Positions 1 through 7,244 of a stretch of DNA of 36,943 nucleotides are shown here, piece by piece. This DNA is from Verrucomicrobiota bacterium (GTDB lineage: Bacteria > Verrucomicrobiota > Verrucomicrobiia > Limisphaerales > Fontisphaeraceae). Within the stretch, counting starts at the first letter, position 1, and each line of letters begins with the position of its first letter. The stretch is taken from contig JBAXGN010000065.1 of NCBI GenBank assembly GCA_037139415.1, forward strand, positions 1-36,943, given 5' to 3'. The notes under the pieces were generated by a model. It was not told where the DNA came from. It was given only the letters and a program-made list of their open reading frames with translations, and made no database searches. Made by a program: the position numbers and the translations under genes.

Positions 1-52
1 TTGCGCCAGGGATTTTTATTAAAAACCCGTCCCAGTGTCGAAAGTTCGGTTA
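1..52 (+). repeat. Left copy of 52-bp terminal inverted repeat
   Basis: The first 52 bases are identical to the reverse complement of the last 52 bases of the window. The match starts TTGCGCCAGGG, ends AGTTCGGTTA, and stops sharply at base 53. Read outward, the sequence would be the first 52 bases of a dispersed element beginning TAACCGAACTTTCG. The rest of 1-182 holds no gene that I can see. The simplest reading is a contig that ends at an insertion-sequence border. A true transposon end is less likely. Confidence 0.9.
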
Positions 53-182
53 ATGAACACTCTGAAGGCGGGGTTGGGCCCGATTCGGTTCTGGTAACGG
101 ATGACTGAGTTTATTCGTCAGGCTTCGACCAATTCAGATTCGCACTTTCCTTTTCCCAAGGTTCGCGCATGATGGCGGCACT

Positions 183-1226
183 ATGCGTGCAGCGGTTCTA
201 TATGGAAAAGAAGATGTACGGGTCGAACAGGTCGCGGAACGGGCCTTGCAACCGGGCGAGGTGCGCCTTGGTATCGAGGCAGCGCTGACCTGTGGTACTG
301 ATCTTAAAGTGTTTAAGCGGGGGTACCACGCCCGCATGATCGTGCCGCCTTCCGTCTTTGGCCATGAACTGGCGGGCATCATCAGCGAGGTGTGCCCGTC
401 GCCAAGTGGCGCGGCTTTTCCCTGGAAGGTGGGAGACCGCGTGGTGGTTGCCAATTCCGCGCCGTGTGGTCACTGCTTCTATTGCCGGGAAGGGCAGGAG
501 AATTTGTGCGATGATCTGTTGTTTCTGAACGGAGCGTATGCCGAATCCATAATCATCCCGCCTCGCTTGGCGGAGAAAAACTTGTTGCGCTTGCGTCCCG
601 AAACGAGTTTTGCGGACGCGGCCTTGACGGAGCCGTTGGCGTGCGTGGTGCTGGGCTTGGAGGATTGCCGGTTGAAAATGGGGCAACGCGTGTTGGTGAT
701 CGGCTCCGGCCCCATCAGCCTGATGTTTGTCGCGTTGGCCCGGCGGTCCGGGTGTGAGGTCACCGTGGCCGGTCGGGGTGAGACCCGGTTGAAAGCGGCG
801 GCACGCCTGGGGGCCGACCGCCTGATTGTCGTGGGGACCGGGGGGGAAACCGCGGCGGCTGTGAAAGCGGAGGCCACAGGCGATTTTGACGTGGTGTTTG
901 AGGCGGTGGGCAAGCCAGAGACGTGGGCGGCGGCGATTGAGTTGGTACGCAAAGGCGGGTTGGTTAATCTGTTTGGCGGATGCCCCTCCGGCACTTCCGT
1001 GTCCTTGGATACCGCGCGCATGCACTACGCCAACCTGACGTTGGTGGCCAGTTTCCACCACACACCACGCACTATTCGGCGCGCCCTTGAGTTCATTGAA
1101 AGCGGTGTGATTCGCGCGCAGGACTTTGTGAACGGGGAATGCTCGCTTTCGGAGTTGCCCGGCCTGTTGAAATCCATGGCTACCGGCAATCGCTCGGTGA
1201 AAACCCTGATTCTCGTTCGGAAGTAG
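183..1226 (+). CDS. Zinc-dependent alcohol dehydrogenase (MDR superfamily)
   Basis: Medium-chain NAD(P)-dependent dehydrogenase of 347 residues, the usual size for the sorbitol/threonine dehydrogenase group, which oxidises a secondary alcohol. The catalytic zinc ligands are visible as C37, the GHE motif (H61, E62) and E150. The structural zinc lobe has C95, C98, C101 and C109. The Rossmann nucleotide-binding loop is GSGPIS at 174-179. The protein looks cytoplasmic and has no signal peptide. The substrate cannot be read from the sequence; sugar alcohols fit the surrounding carbohydrate genes but this is inference. The ATG at 183 lacks a strong ribosome site, but the two nearby upstream ATGs (169, 172) are out of frame. 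The gene stands alone, convergent with the glycosylase gene downstream. Confidence 0.9.
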   Translation: MRAAVLYGKEDVRVEQVAERALQPGEVRLGIEAALTCGTDLKVFKRGYHARMIVPPSVFGHELAGIISEVCPSPSGAAFPWKVGDRVVVANSAPCGHCFYCREGQENLCDDLLFLNGAYAESIIIPPRLAEKNLLRLRPETSFADAALTEPLACVVLGLEDCRLKMGQRVLVIGSGPISLMFVALARRSGCEVTVAGRGETRLKAAARLGADRLIVVGTGGETAAAVKAEATGDFDVVFEAVGKPETWAAAIELVRKGGLVNLFGGCPSGTSVSLDTARMHYANLTLVASFHHTPRTIRRALEFIESGVIRAQDFVNGECSLSELPGLLKSMATGNRSVKTLILVRK

Positions 1227-1354
1227 CGCCGGGAAGTGTGGTTACACGCTAGAAGACACCGTTAGCCGCAAAGAGGCACAAAAAACGCAAGAAAAGAATG
1301 CTTGTTGCAGGCTAACGGGGCCTGCGATTCAGTTGCTGGCGTTGGATTTGGGGT
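1227..1354. other. Convergent intergenic spacer with low-complexity CGCAAAGA-type sequence
   Basis: Spacer between the convergent dehydrogenase and glycosylase genes. It contains a purine-rich stretch (about 1263-1298) resembling the degenerate CGCAAAGA repeats that litter intergenic regions of many environmental genomes. No clear hairpin with a T tract and no gene was seen. Confidence 0.4.
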
Positions 1355-2290
1355 TTATCCACTCGACTTGAGGAAAAAGCGGCGTTGCTTTTCGCTGATG
1401 GGCAGCCCGAGCTTTTCCATGACCTGCAACATGTCCTCCCAGACCAGGCGCTTGTCGCGTAGCGATTCCTGGTGCAGCAGATAGGAGGGATGATAGGTGG
1501 GCATCAAGGGAATGCCTCGGTAGGTGTGCCAGGTGCCGCGCAGCCGGGAAATACCGGTCTTGCCCAACAATCCCTCCAAGGCGGTGCCGCCCAGCGCAAC
1601 CAGGATTTTGGGCCGGATAATGTCAACCTGCTGGTGCAGGTAAGGAATGCAGGTTTGCATTTCCACTGCTGTGGGTTTGCGGTTGCCGCGGGATTGACCG
1701 GGCGTATCGGGACGGCACTTGAGAATGTTGGCGATATACACTTGTTCGCGAGCCAGTCCCATTGTCGCGATGATGCGATTGAGCAATTGGCCGGCGGCAC
1801 CAACGAACGGTTCGCCCTGTTGGTCTTCGTCAACTCCCGGTGCTTCTCCGACAAACATCAGATCGGCATCGAAATTACCTACCCCGAACACCACGTTTTT
1901 GCGCGAGCTGGCCAGGCCCGGGCATTTAACGCACGGCAACACCTTTTCACGCAGAGCCGCCAAGGCGGTGGCTTTTGCAGCCGAATCCAAGATGGAGGCA
2001 GGGGTGTTTGGTGCGCTTGCCGGTATGGGGGCGGGCGGGGGTAATGGCGCGGATGTCGTGCGGGGTATTGGTGCCGGAGTCGGTGCAGGCCGGAATGGGG
2101 CGGGGGACGGCGGGGGAGCAGGTTTGGCTGGCGCCACGGCGGACGGACGGCGTAATGGCGTCTTTTGCCCCAAAGCGGCCAAGGCATCAGGCGACACCTG
2201 CACAAAGCGGGTGCCTTGGGTTCGCAGCTCTTCCAAATGCTGGATCGTCGCGTCCAGCAGTTGCTCGTACATGTCCGGCATGGCGCGCAT
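1355..2290 (-). CDS. Uracil-DNA glycosylase, family 4 type (Fe-S)
   Basis: DNA repair enzyme that removes uracil arising from cytosine deamination, the first step of base excision repair. Motif A reads GEAPGVDED at 148-156 and motif B is HPSYLL at 267-272, both typical of family 4. Four cysteines (C120, C123, C192, C214) have the family spacing for a 4Fe-4S cluster. The core spans about residues 110-295. Ahead of it are a short helix (about 1-48) and a proline/alanine-rich linker (about 51-98), which is longer than in archaeal homologues and common in related bacterial proteins. Start choice is ambiguous between Met1, Met4 and Met7; I keep the longest. The gene is monocistronic and convergent with the dehydrogenase gene. 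Confidence 0.9.
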   Translation of the reverse strand: MRAMPDMYEQLLDATIQHLEELRTQGTRFVQVSPDALAALGQKTPLRRPSAVAPAKPAPPPSPAPFRPAPTPAPIPRTTSAPLPPPAPIPASAPNTPASILDSAAKATALAALREKVLPCVKCPGLASSRKNVVFGVGNFDADLMFVGEAPGVDEDQQGEPFVGAAGQLLNRIIATMGLAREQVYIANILKCRPDTPGQSRGNRKPTAVEMQTCIPYLHQQVDIIRPKILVALGGTALEGLLGKTGISRLRGTWHTYRGIPLMPTYHPSYLLHQESLRDKRLVWEDMLQVMEKLGLPISEKQRRFFLKSSG

Positions 2291-2543
2291 GGTAAATCTT
2301 ATGGCGGAATGCGCACGTAAAAAATGCGGGTAATATCAGGGAGGCGGCAAGGCGGGGTGACGGGGGACGCGACACCGCTTTGGATTTGCGCGCAGGCAAT
2401 CGCACCGGACGGATTGGCGGCGGTGACGCTGGGGATCACAATGCCGTTCCGTACCCCCTCACCCTAACCCTCTCCCTTGGGGCTGAACGTGTCCCACAAC
2501 TTTTGTGCTGAACGCCGCCGGTGGTTTGAGGGCAAGCTGGCGC
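2291..2543. other. Intergenic region without a recognisable gene
   Basis: I see no convincing coding sequence here. The stretch at about 2450-2482 (CGTACCCCCTC followed by CTCTCCCTTGGGG) has related sequence at about 26198 and 26390, so it is a short dispersed repeat. It marks the left border of the mobile-element debris that follows. Confidence 0.4.
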
Positions 2544-2942
2544 ATGGTTATTTGTGGGCGCGAAATCAGTTCGGATGTGATGGCCCGGCTCAACGCAAGC
2601 GGGGAGGGATTATCGCGCCGACAACTGTCACGCGAGCTGTGCCAATGGCTGGATTGGCGAGGGCCTGCGGGAACTTGGCAGACCAGCATGGCTCGTTTGG
2701 CCATCCAGCAACTGGAACGCCGCGGTCTGCTCAAGTTGCCCGCCCGAGCCAGCCCCCTGGCGGGACGGAGGAAGTCAACGCGCGTACGAGCCCAGGCTTT
2801 GGAACTGCCACCGATTGGAGGATCCCTCCGGGAGTTGGGGCCGGTGGAGTTGGTGTTGGTGGGCCACCGCGACAGCCAGGTGGCCCGGCAAAGCCGGCAG
2901 TTGCTGGAGCGCACTTCGCCGATCTGGGGCTATTCTCCTTAG
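2544..2942 (+). pseudogene. Truncated DUF4338 / DruA-like gene (N-terminal part only)
   Basis: The 132-residue product opens with MVICGREISS, then LSRRQLSRELCQWLDW and a short winged-helix-like segment ending RRGLLKLP. This is the usual start of DUF4338 proteins, the family that includes DruA of Druantia defence systems and many insertion-element accessory proteins. Full-length members run to roughly 300 residues or more. Here the frame stops at TAG just after a GYSP motif, where intact members enter their conserved core. The following 50 bp lead straight into the 3' end of a group II intron, so the gene was cut by rearrangement. No other Druantia gene is present, so this is debris and not a working defence system. 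The family call rests on my memory of the N-terminal motif. Confidence 0.55.
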
Positions 2943-2994
2943 CCAGAGCCCGAGCTGAAGCGAGCCAGGTCCGATACAGGACTCACTAACTGGA

Positions 2995-3067
2995 GAGCCG
3001 AATGCGGGAAATTCGCCTGTCCGGTTCGGAGGGAGGGGTGGCCATACGGGCCATCCCTACCCCTATC
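2995..3067 (+). ncRNA. Group II intron 3' end remnant (domains V and VI)
   Basis: Bases 2995-3027 match the catalytic domain V hairpin: GAGCCG pairs with CGGTTC, with GCG/CGC in the upper stem and a GGAA-containing loop. Bases 3028-3067 form a domain VI-like hairpin, with GGGAGGGGTGGCC facing GGCCATCCCTACCCC, and end in the ATC typical of bacterial class C-like introns. No reverse transcriptase coding sequence or upstream domains remain, so the intron is a dead 5'-truncated copy fused to the DUF4338 fragment. Confidence 0.7.
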
Positions 3068-3110
3068 GCAATTTATGGAAATGCCATAAGCACGTTGATT
3101 TCGATTCTGG

Positions 3111-4235
3111 TTATTTGTCAGGCTTGATCCATGACGGTAGGGTGAATGACACGCCTTTCCATTCGGCCAGGATCTTCAGGTAAAGATATGGGTCTGGCCA
3201 GGTGGAAGACGGTTCGACGACCGTGGACTCGGGCCATTCGTTCCAACTGGTGACCATGATAAAATCGGCGCCGGCGTCAGTGGCGGCACGCAGGAAGTCG
3301 CGCAGGGTCTGCCCATCCCGGCGCGGCATCACGTAGGGATCGTCGCGGAAGTAGGAGTTGTCGTGGCCGGGATGGACGGGCAGGAGCATCTTCTTTCCCG
3401 CATCGTGGGCGAGCTTGGTCAGGTAGCGGTATTTGCCGGCGAGAGCATCGTAGTTGTGCGCACGGAAGTTCGAGAACGTGCTGTAGAACGCGAAGCTGTC
3501 CACACCTGGCGTAGCGAGCCATTCGGCAGGAATGCGCTTTTCACGGGCAAGGTCGCCGGTGTTGGCCGCTTTGGCGTCGTGGGCGATTTTGTCCACGATC
3601 CAATAGACTGAGCCGACTTCACCCTCGACGTGTTTCTTCAGCAGCGGAAACTCCGCAGCGGTCAGGCCCGGTTTCGTCGCCACTTGGTAGAGATACACCA
3701 CTGGACGTCCATCAATCCGCAGGTAGGAGGGATGATCCTTGTAGCGTTTCAGGGTTCTCGTCAGCATGGCCTGGTAGTCCTCAAACTTGTGGTGGAACTG
3801 TGCCCTTTCATCGAGCAGGGCGAATTTGAATCCGTGCTTGCCCGCCGCGGCGACGATGCCGCGCTCCACGTTTTGATCGAGGGCGTTGTGCGTGTCCCAC
3901 CAGTCCACGAGGAACGCATCAATGCCCGCCGCCTTCGCCAATTGCACGTGCCATTCGGCGATCTTTGGATCGGCACTGTCGTAGAGGCCGACCAGCGGAC
4001 GAAGGACGCTATTCGGGGGTGGTTCGCCGGGTTTCTGCTCCTTCCTCGCCAGCGCGTTGGTCGCGGACGATGGATACGTCCAGTGCAGGAACGGCCGCTT
4101 CGGGTGCTGACCGTTGTGATACCAGCAATAGTAATTCGCCAGCAGGAGCGGACGCTTTGGCGGAGCATCGGCGGCGTGGAGTGGGGCCAGCGGTGCGAGC
4201 AGCAGGACGGTGAGGAGATGATTGGCTGTTTTCAT
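3111..4235 (-). CDS. Secreted GH99/WbsX-like glycoside hydrolase
   Basis: 374 residues with a clear signal peptide (about 1-22, ending LHAAD). The mature part is a TIM-barrel-like protein with features of the GH99/GH71/WbsX group: an opening strand with NYYCWYHNG, a mid-domain DAFLVDWWDT strand, and near the C terminus TSWNEWPESTVVEPS, the family's most conserved motif. GH99 enzymes act as endo-alpha-mannosidases or mannanases, while WbsX-type members are often uncharacterised, so the exact substrate is open. It probably acts in the periplasm or outside the cell. It is the last gene of the minus-strand cluster, 5 bp after the beta-helix fusion gene, so the two are surely co-transcribed. The first codons share a DNA segment with two other genes in the cluster (see findings). 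Confidence 0.75.
   Translation of the reverse strand: MKTANHLLTVLLLAPLAPLHAADAPPKRPLLLANYYCWYHNGQHPKRPFLHWTYPSSATNALARKEQKPGEPPPNSVLRPLVGLYDSADPKIAEWHVQLAKAAGIDAFLVDWWDTHNALDQNVERGIVAAAGKHGFKFALLDERAQFHHKFEDYQAMLTRTLKRYKDHPSYLRIDGRPVVYLYQVATKPGLTAAEFPLLKKHVEGEVGSVYWIVDKIAHDAKAANTGDLAREKRIPAEWLATPGVDSFAFYSTFSNFRAHNYDALAGKYRYLTKLAHDAGKKMLLPVHPGHDNSYFRDDPYVMPRRDGQTLRDFLRAATDAGADFIMVTSWNEWPESTVVEPSSTWPDPYLYLKILAEWKGVSFTLPSWIKPDK
4170..4217 (-). repeat. Signal-peptide DNA cassette, copy A
   Basis: 48 bp coding for the hydrophobic core and cleavage region of the GH99-like protein's signal peptide. It is identical at 44 of 48 positions to 6989-7036 and clearly related to 12366-12410, although the mature proteins are unrelated. 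Confidence 0.8.
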
Positions 4236-4240
4236 GAGCG

Positions 4241-7054
4241 TTAAGGGTTACGCGGAGAACTCTGTCCACTCTCGAGGAATGGTCCTTTCGCATTCCAGAA
4301 CACTTCCACGTTGGACAACCACCAGGTGTTTCCCTTGTCCGGGTTGCCCTGGAAAAAGAGGAAGCTGCGAGCGCCGTCGTCGAAGATGCCGGGATGGCCT
4401 GATTCGCTGGAATTCCACTCGCCGGGCCGTCCGTTGCGCAGGAACGGCTCGTTGAACAACCGCGTCCACTTCACGCCGTCCTTGCTGGTGGCGACGCCAA
4501 TTTGTTGCGGCGTGTTGTCGTAGGAGCCGGCGTAGAACATGTAGAGTTGTCCATTGCGGCGAATGATCGAGGCGGCCTCGATGCACTCGCCTTCCCACGG
4601 CAATTCGGGTTTCAGGATGGGACCGTCCTTGGAAAGGTGCGTCCACTCGTTGCGGCTGAACGTGGTGTTCGCGGGCGCGGCCGCCACGCCCTGCATCTGG
4701 ACTTTGTAGCCGGGATCGCGCGTGGCGTAATACATCAGATACTTGCCGTCGTGAAAGAACACTTCCGCGTCAATGGCCCGACCGCAATTCCACGCACCGT
4801 CCGGGCGGAAGATGGGATTACTCGGGTTGCGTTTGAAACCGGTGATGCCATCGTCCGAGACCGCGTGGCAGATGGCGTCGTTCGTGCCATTGCCGTAGGT
4901 CTGATAGAACAAATGCACCTGGCCATCCTTCACCAGGCCGCACGGGGCGCTGATGCCATTCCTTTCGTAGGGCTCCTGCACGCGGATCACGCCCACGTTC
5001 TTCCAATGAATCAGATCGCGGCTTTCGGTGATCTCGCTTTCGCGCGCATCGCTGCCTGGTACCGGCAGAATCGAGGAATACATCAGATACCGCCCACCCA
5101 GGCGGAGCACGAATGGATTCTTCGACCACGGCTTGCCCCGCCGCGTGGTGTCGGCATACATCATACGGTCCTTCGAGGGAGAGGGGTTTTGGGCGGTTCG
5201 CTTGTTTGCATCCCACGATGTCGAACCCGCTGTCCACGGTTTCACGCCATACGGAAAGGCCCCGAGGTCGGGTGGCTGGCCGGCTGTGCCCAAGGCGTAA
5301 GGGGCACGCACCACACCGGCGCGGCGGGCGGGGGAATCGGCCCGCAGCTCAAACCGCGAGCCGGGCACAAAACGGGGATCGGTGCCCGGAAACAGGTTGC
5401 TTTTGACGGTTGCGCCCACGCCCGGCTCGGCACGGGCCAGGAAGATGTTGTTGGCAACCACTGTCTCCGGCGAAGGGCAGTGTTTCCAGCCGTAGCTCCA
5501 GCTTGTTCCGGAAAGGGTATTGTTCAGGATCAAGTTGTTCCGGTTAGTCTCTCCCTTGCCTTCGCGCGAGTTCAGCACGAGCGCGCGATCCACGTTCCAA
5601 GTGACGTTGTGGTCCACGATGTAGTTGGAGCTTCCGTTGTCCAGGTAGATCCCCTTGGAATTGTTGGGCCGCGCCAGTCCGCTGCTGGGGCCGTCGGTGT
5701 CGTGAATCCGGTTGTAACAGATGCGGGTGTTCTCGCCATCGGTCGAGGCGGCATAGACACCGCCAAAATCGGTCACTTGCAGGCCGCCGTGGGACAGGTC
5801 GTTGTATTCAAGCAAGCCTGCACGGAGCTTCCCCATGTCAATCATCCGGTGGCCGACGTCGTAAATTGTGTTGTGCGAAATGACCGCGCCGCGGCAGCCA
5901 CCGCCGGTATTGATTCCAGCGCCGATGCCTCCGGTGTAGTCAATATCATGAATAACATTGTTGGAAATGGTGTGGCCAACCCCAATCAGGGCGACGCCGT
6001 TTCCGGCGCTATAAGCCAACAGACTGTTGCGAAGGACGTTTGATTGGCCGTTGAGGATGATGCCGGAATTGGTCAGGCCCGTTTTCCATCGCACCAGTTC
6101 GGAAAAGTGCGAAAGATAGCGGCAATCCAGTCCGTTCAGGTCGAGGTGGCCACTGTCCTTGTCCATGACAATCGTGGCGGCAAACAGCTTGAGTCCGCTC
6201 AAAGCAATATGCGATCTCCCGCGCAAATCGAAGGCGAACTGGCGCGCTTTGAACTCGACGCGATGCTGCGCCGGGTCTGCATCCGCGGGCGGGTGGAAAT
6301 GCAATCTCCGGCTGGCCGGGTCGTAAAACCATTCGCCCGGCGCATCCAGTTCGGAAAGCTTTCCAGTGAGATGGAACGGATTCCCCTCGCGCGGCTGATA
6401 ATCCGTGCCTTCGTGGAATGGAAATTGAATCCAGCCGGGCCCCGAAGCGGCAACCTTGAGGGTTTCAAAAATCCAAACCTTTCCCAAGGCAATGTGCAAG
6501 GAGGCGCCGGTCCAGTATCCGGGTGGCTGATTCAGCGCTGCATTGGTGATGGTGCCGATCGCTTTGTCGCGTGTGCCGACGCAGGAGCCGGACTGCGCGG
6601 CTAGTTTGGCGGGGCGCGAAACATCCAGGGAAGCGTTCGGGAACCGCGCTTCGATCATCATCTGGCCATTGAAAAACAACTGGTTATCGTTTCCGAGGGG
6701 CATGGGCACGGCCGCCTGGAAGAGCTTGTTGCTGCCCCGGCTCCAAGCATCGGCCGGCACGATCTCCGCGCCGCTTAAGGTCACCTCTTCGCCCTCGTAA
6801 TTCCGAAAGGTAATCGGGCGTCCGGCCTCGCCCGAACGCGAGGGCGCAACCGGCTCCCGATAGGTGCCGGCACGGATAAGAACGGTGTCGCCCGGCCCGG
6901 TAATCGAGGCCGCCTTCTGAATGGTCCTGAAAGGCCGCTCCAGCGTGCCGGGATTGGTGTTCACGCCGTTGGTTGCGACGTAGAACTGGGCGGCGTGCAG
7001 TGCGGCCAGCGGCGCGAGCAGCAGGGCGGTGAGGAGGGCAAGAGTGGGTTTCAT
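4241..7054 (-). CDS. Secreted beta-helix protein fused to a GH43/GH32-like five-bladed propeller
   Basis: 937 residues starting at the ATG that begins a strong signal peptide (1-22). The frame stays open upstream to 7519, but that part lies antisense to or overlaps the neighbouring gene and is not needed. Residues 23-600 form a right-handed parallel beta-helix. It starts with the DUF1565-like FYVATNG...PGTLERPFRTIQKA and GDTVLIRAGTYRE, carries many N-x-I/V helix rungs (about 330-550), and ends with the typical SPARRAG...PPDLGAFPYG cap. Residues about 620-937 look like a GH43/GH32/GH117-type five-bladed propeller, with the repeated blade signatures YLMYSS, YLMYYATRD and LYMFYAGSYD. The beta-helix part may be a lyase or hydrolase of pectin type, and the propeller an exo-glycosidase. 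Neither active site could be assigned with certainty. Confidence 0.8.
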   Translation of the reverse strand: MKPTLALLTALLLAPLAALHAAQFYVATNGVNTNPGTLERPFRTIQKAASITGPGDTVLIRAGTYREPVAPSRSGEAGRPITFRNYEGEEVTLSGAEIVPADAWSRGSNKLFQAAVPMPLGNDNQLFFNGQMMIEARFPNASLDVSRPAKLAAQSGSCVGTRDKAIGTITNAALNQPPGYWTGASLHIALGKVWIFETLKVAASGPGWIQFPFHEGTDYQPREGNPFHLTGKLSELDAPGEWFYDPASRRLHFHPPADADPAQHRVEFKARQFAFDLRGRSHIALSGLKLFAATIVMDKDSGHLDLNGLDCRYLSHFSELVRWKTGLTNSGIILNGQSNVLRNSLLAYSAGNGVALIGVGHTISNNVIHDIDYTGGIGAGINTGGGCRGAVISHNTIYDVGHRMIDMGKLRAGLLEYNDLSHGGLQVTDFGGVYAASTDGENTRICYNRIHDTDGPSSGLARPNNSKGIYLDNGSSNYIVDHNVTWNVDRALVLNSREGKGETNRNNLILNNTLSGTSWSYGWKHCPSPETVVANNIFLARAEPGVGATVKSNLFPGTDPRFVPGSRFELRADSPARRAGVVRAPYALGTAGQPPDLGAFPYGVKPWTAGSTSWDANKRTAQNPSPSKDRMMYADTTRRGKPWSKNPFVLRLGGRYLMYSSILPVPGSDARESEITESRDLIHWKNVGVIRVQEPYERNGISAPCGLVKDGQVHLFYQTYGNGTNDAICHAVSDDGITGFKRNPSNPIFRPDGAWNCGRAIDAEVFFHDGKYLMYYATRDPGYKVQMQGVAAAPANTTFSRNEWTHLSKDGPILKPELPWEGECIEAASIIRRNGQLYMFYAGSYDNTPQQIGVATSKDGVKWTRLFNEPFLRNGRPGEWNSSESGHPGIFDDGARSFLFFQGNPDKGNTWWLSNVEVFWNAKGPFLESGQSSPRNP
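6989..7036 (-). repeat. Signal-peptide DNA cassette, copy B
   Basis: Codons 7-22 of the beta-helix fusion gene, encoding LLTALLLAPLAALHAA. 44 of 48 bases match copy A, and 38 of 45 match copy C. Confidence 0.8.
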
Positions 7055-7244
7055 GAAATTCGATAAACCCGAGGGGGTGTCTTTCAGTTCGACCGAGGGC
7101 AACTGGAAAATGCGTTCGGCAACGGTCCACCGCCCTTCGCGCGACACCTGAAGCCAGCGCACGCGAAGGAGGTTCAGAATGGAGGAAACTTGCTTCATAA
7201 GTTGTAACACATGGGGTTTGAGAATTATCGCAGGCCGCAAGTCA
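7055..7244 (-). other. Intergenic gap with an open frame of uncertain origin
   Basis: 190 bp between the toroid gene and the beta-helix fusion gene. On the minus strand an open frame beginning MKQVSSILNLLRVRWLQV runs in frame into the start of the beta-helix gene. It could be the tail of a deleted gene. A purine-rich CTCC/GGAGG patch around 7177-7182 is the only ribosome-site-like sequence. I see no clear promoter or terminator. Confidence 0.3.

Noticed and set aside
2450-2482. Shared CGTACCCCCTC / CTCTCCCTTGGGG sequence, also near 26198 and 26390
   Set aside because: Noted as a short dispersed intergenic repeat that is widespread in bacteria; too short and degenerate to call a mobile element.
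2544-2942. A Druantia-type defence system
   Set aside because: Only an N-terminal DUF4338/DruA-like fragment is present; no helicase or other Druantia partner is nearby, and the family also occurs in insertion elements.
4502-6043. Long open frame on the plus strand (513 codons)
   Set aside because: It is fully antisense to the beta-helix fusion gene, follows from its GC-rich codon bias, and its translation has no domain sense.
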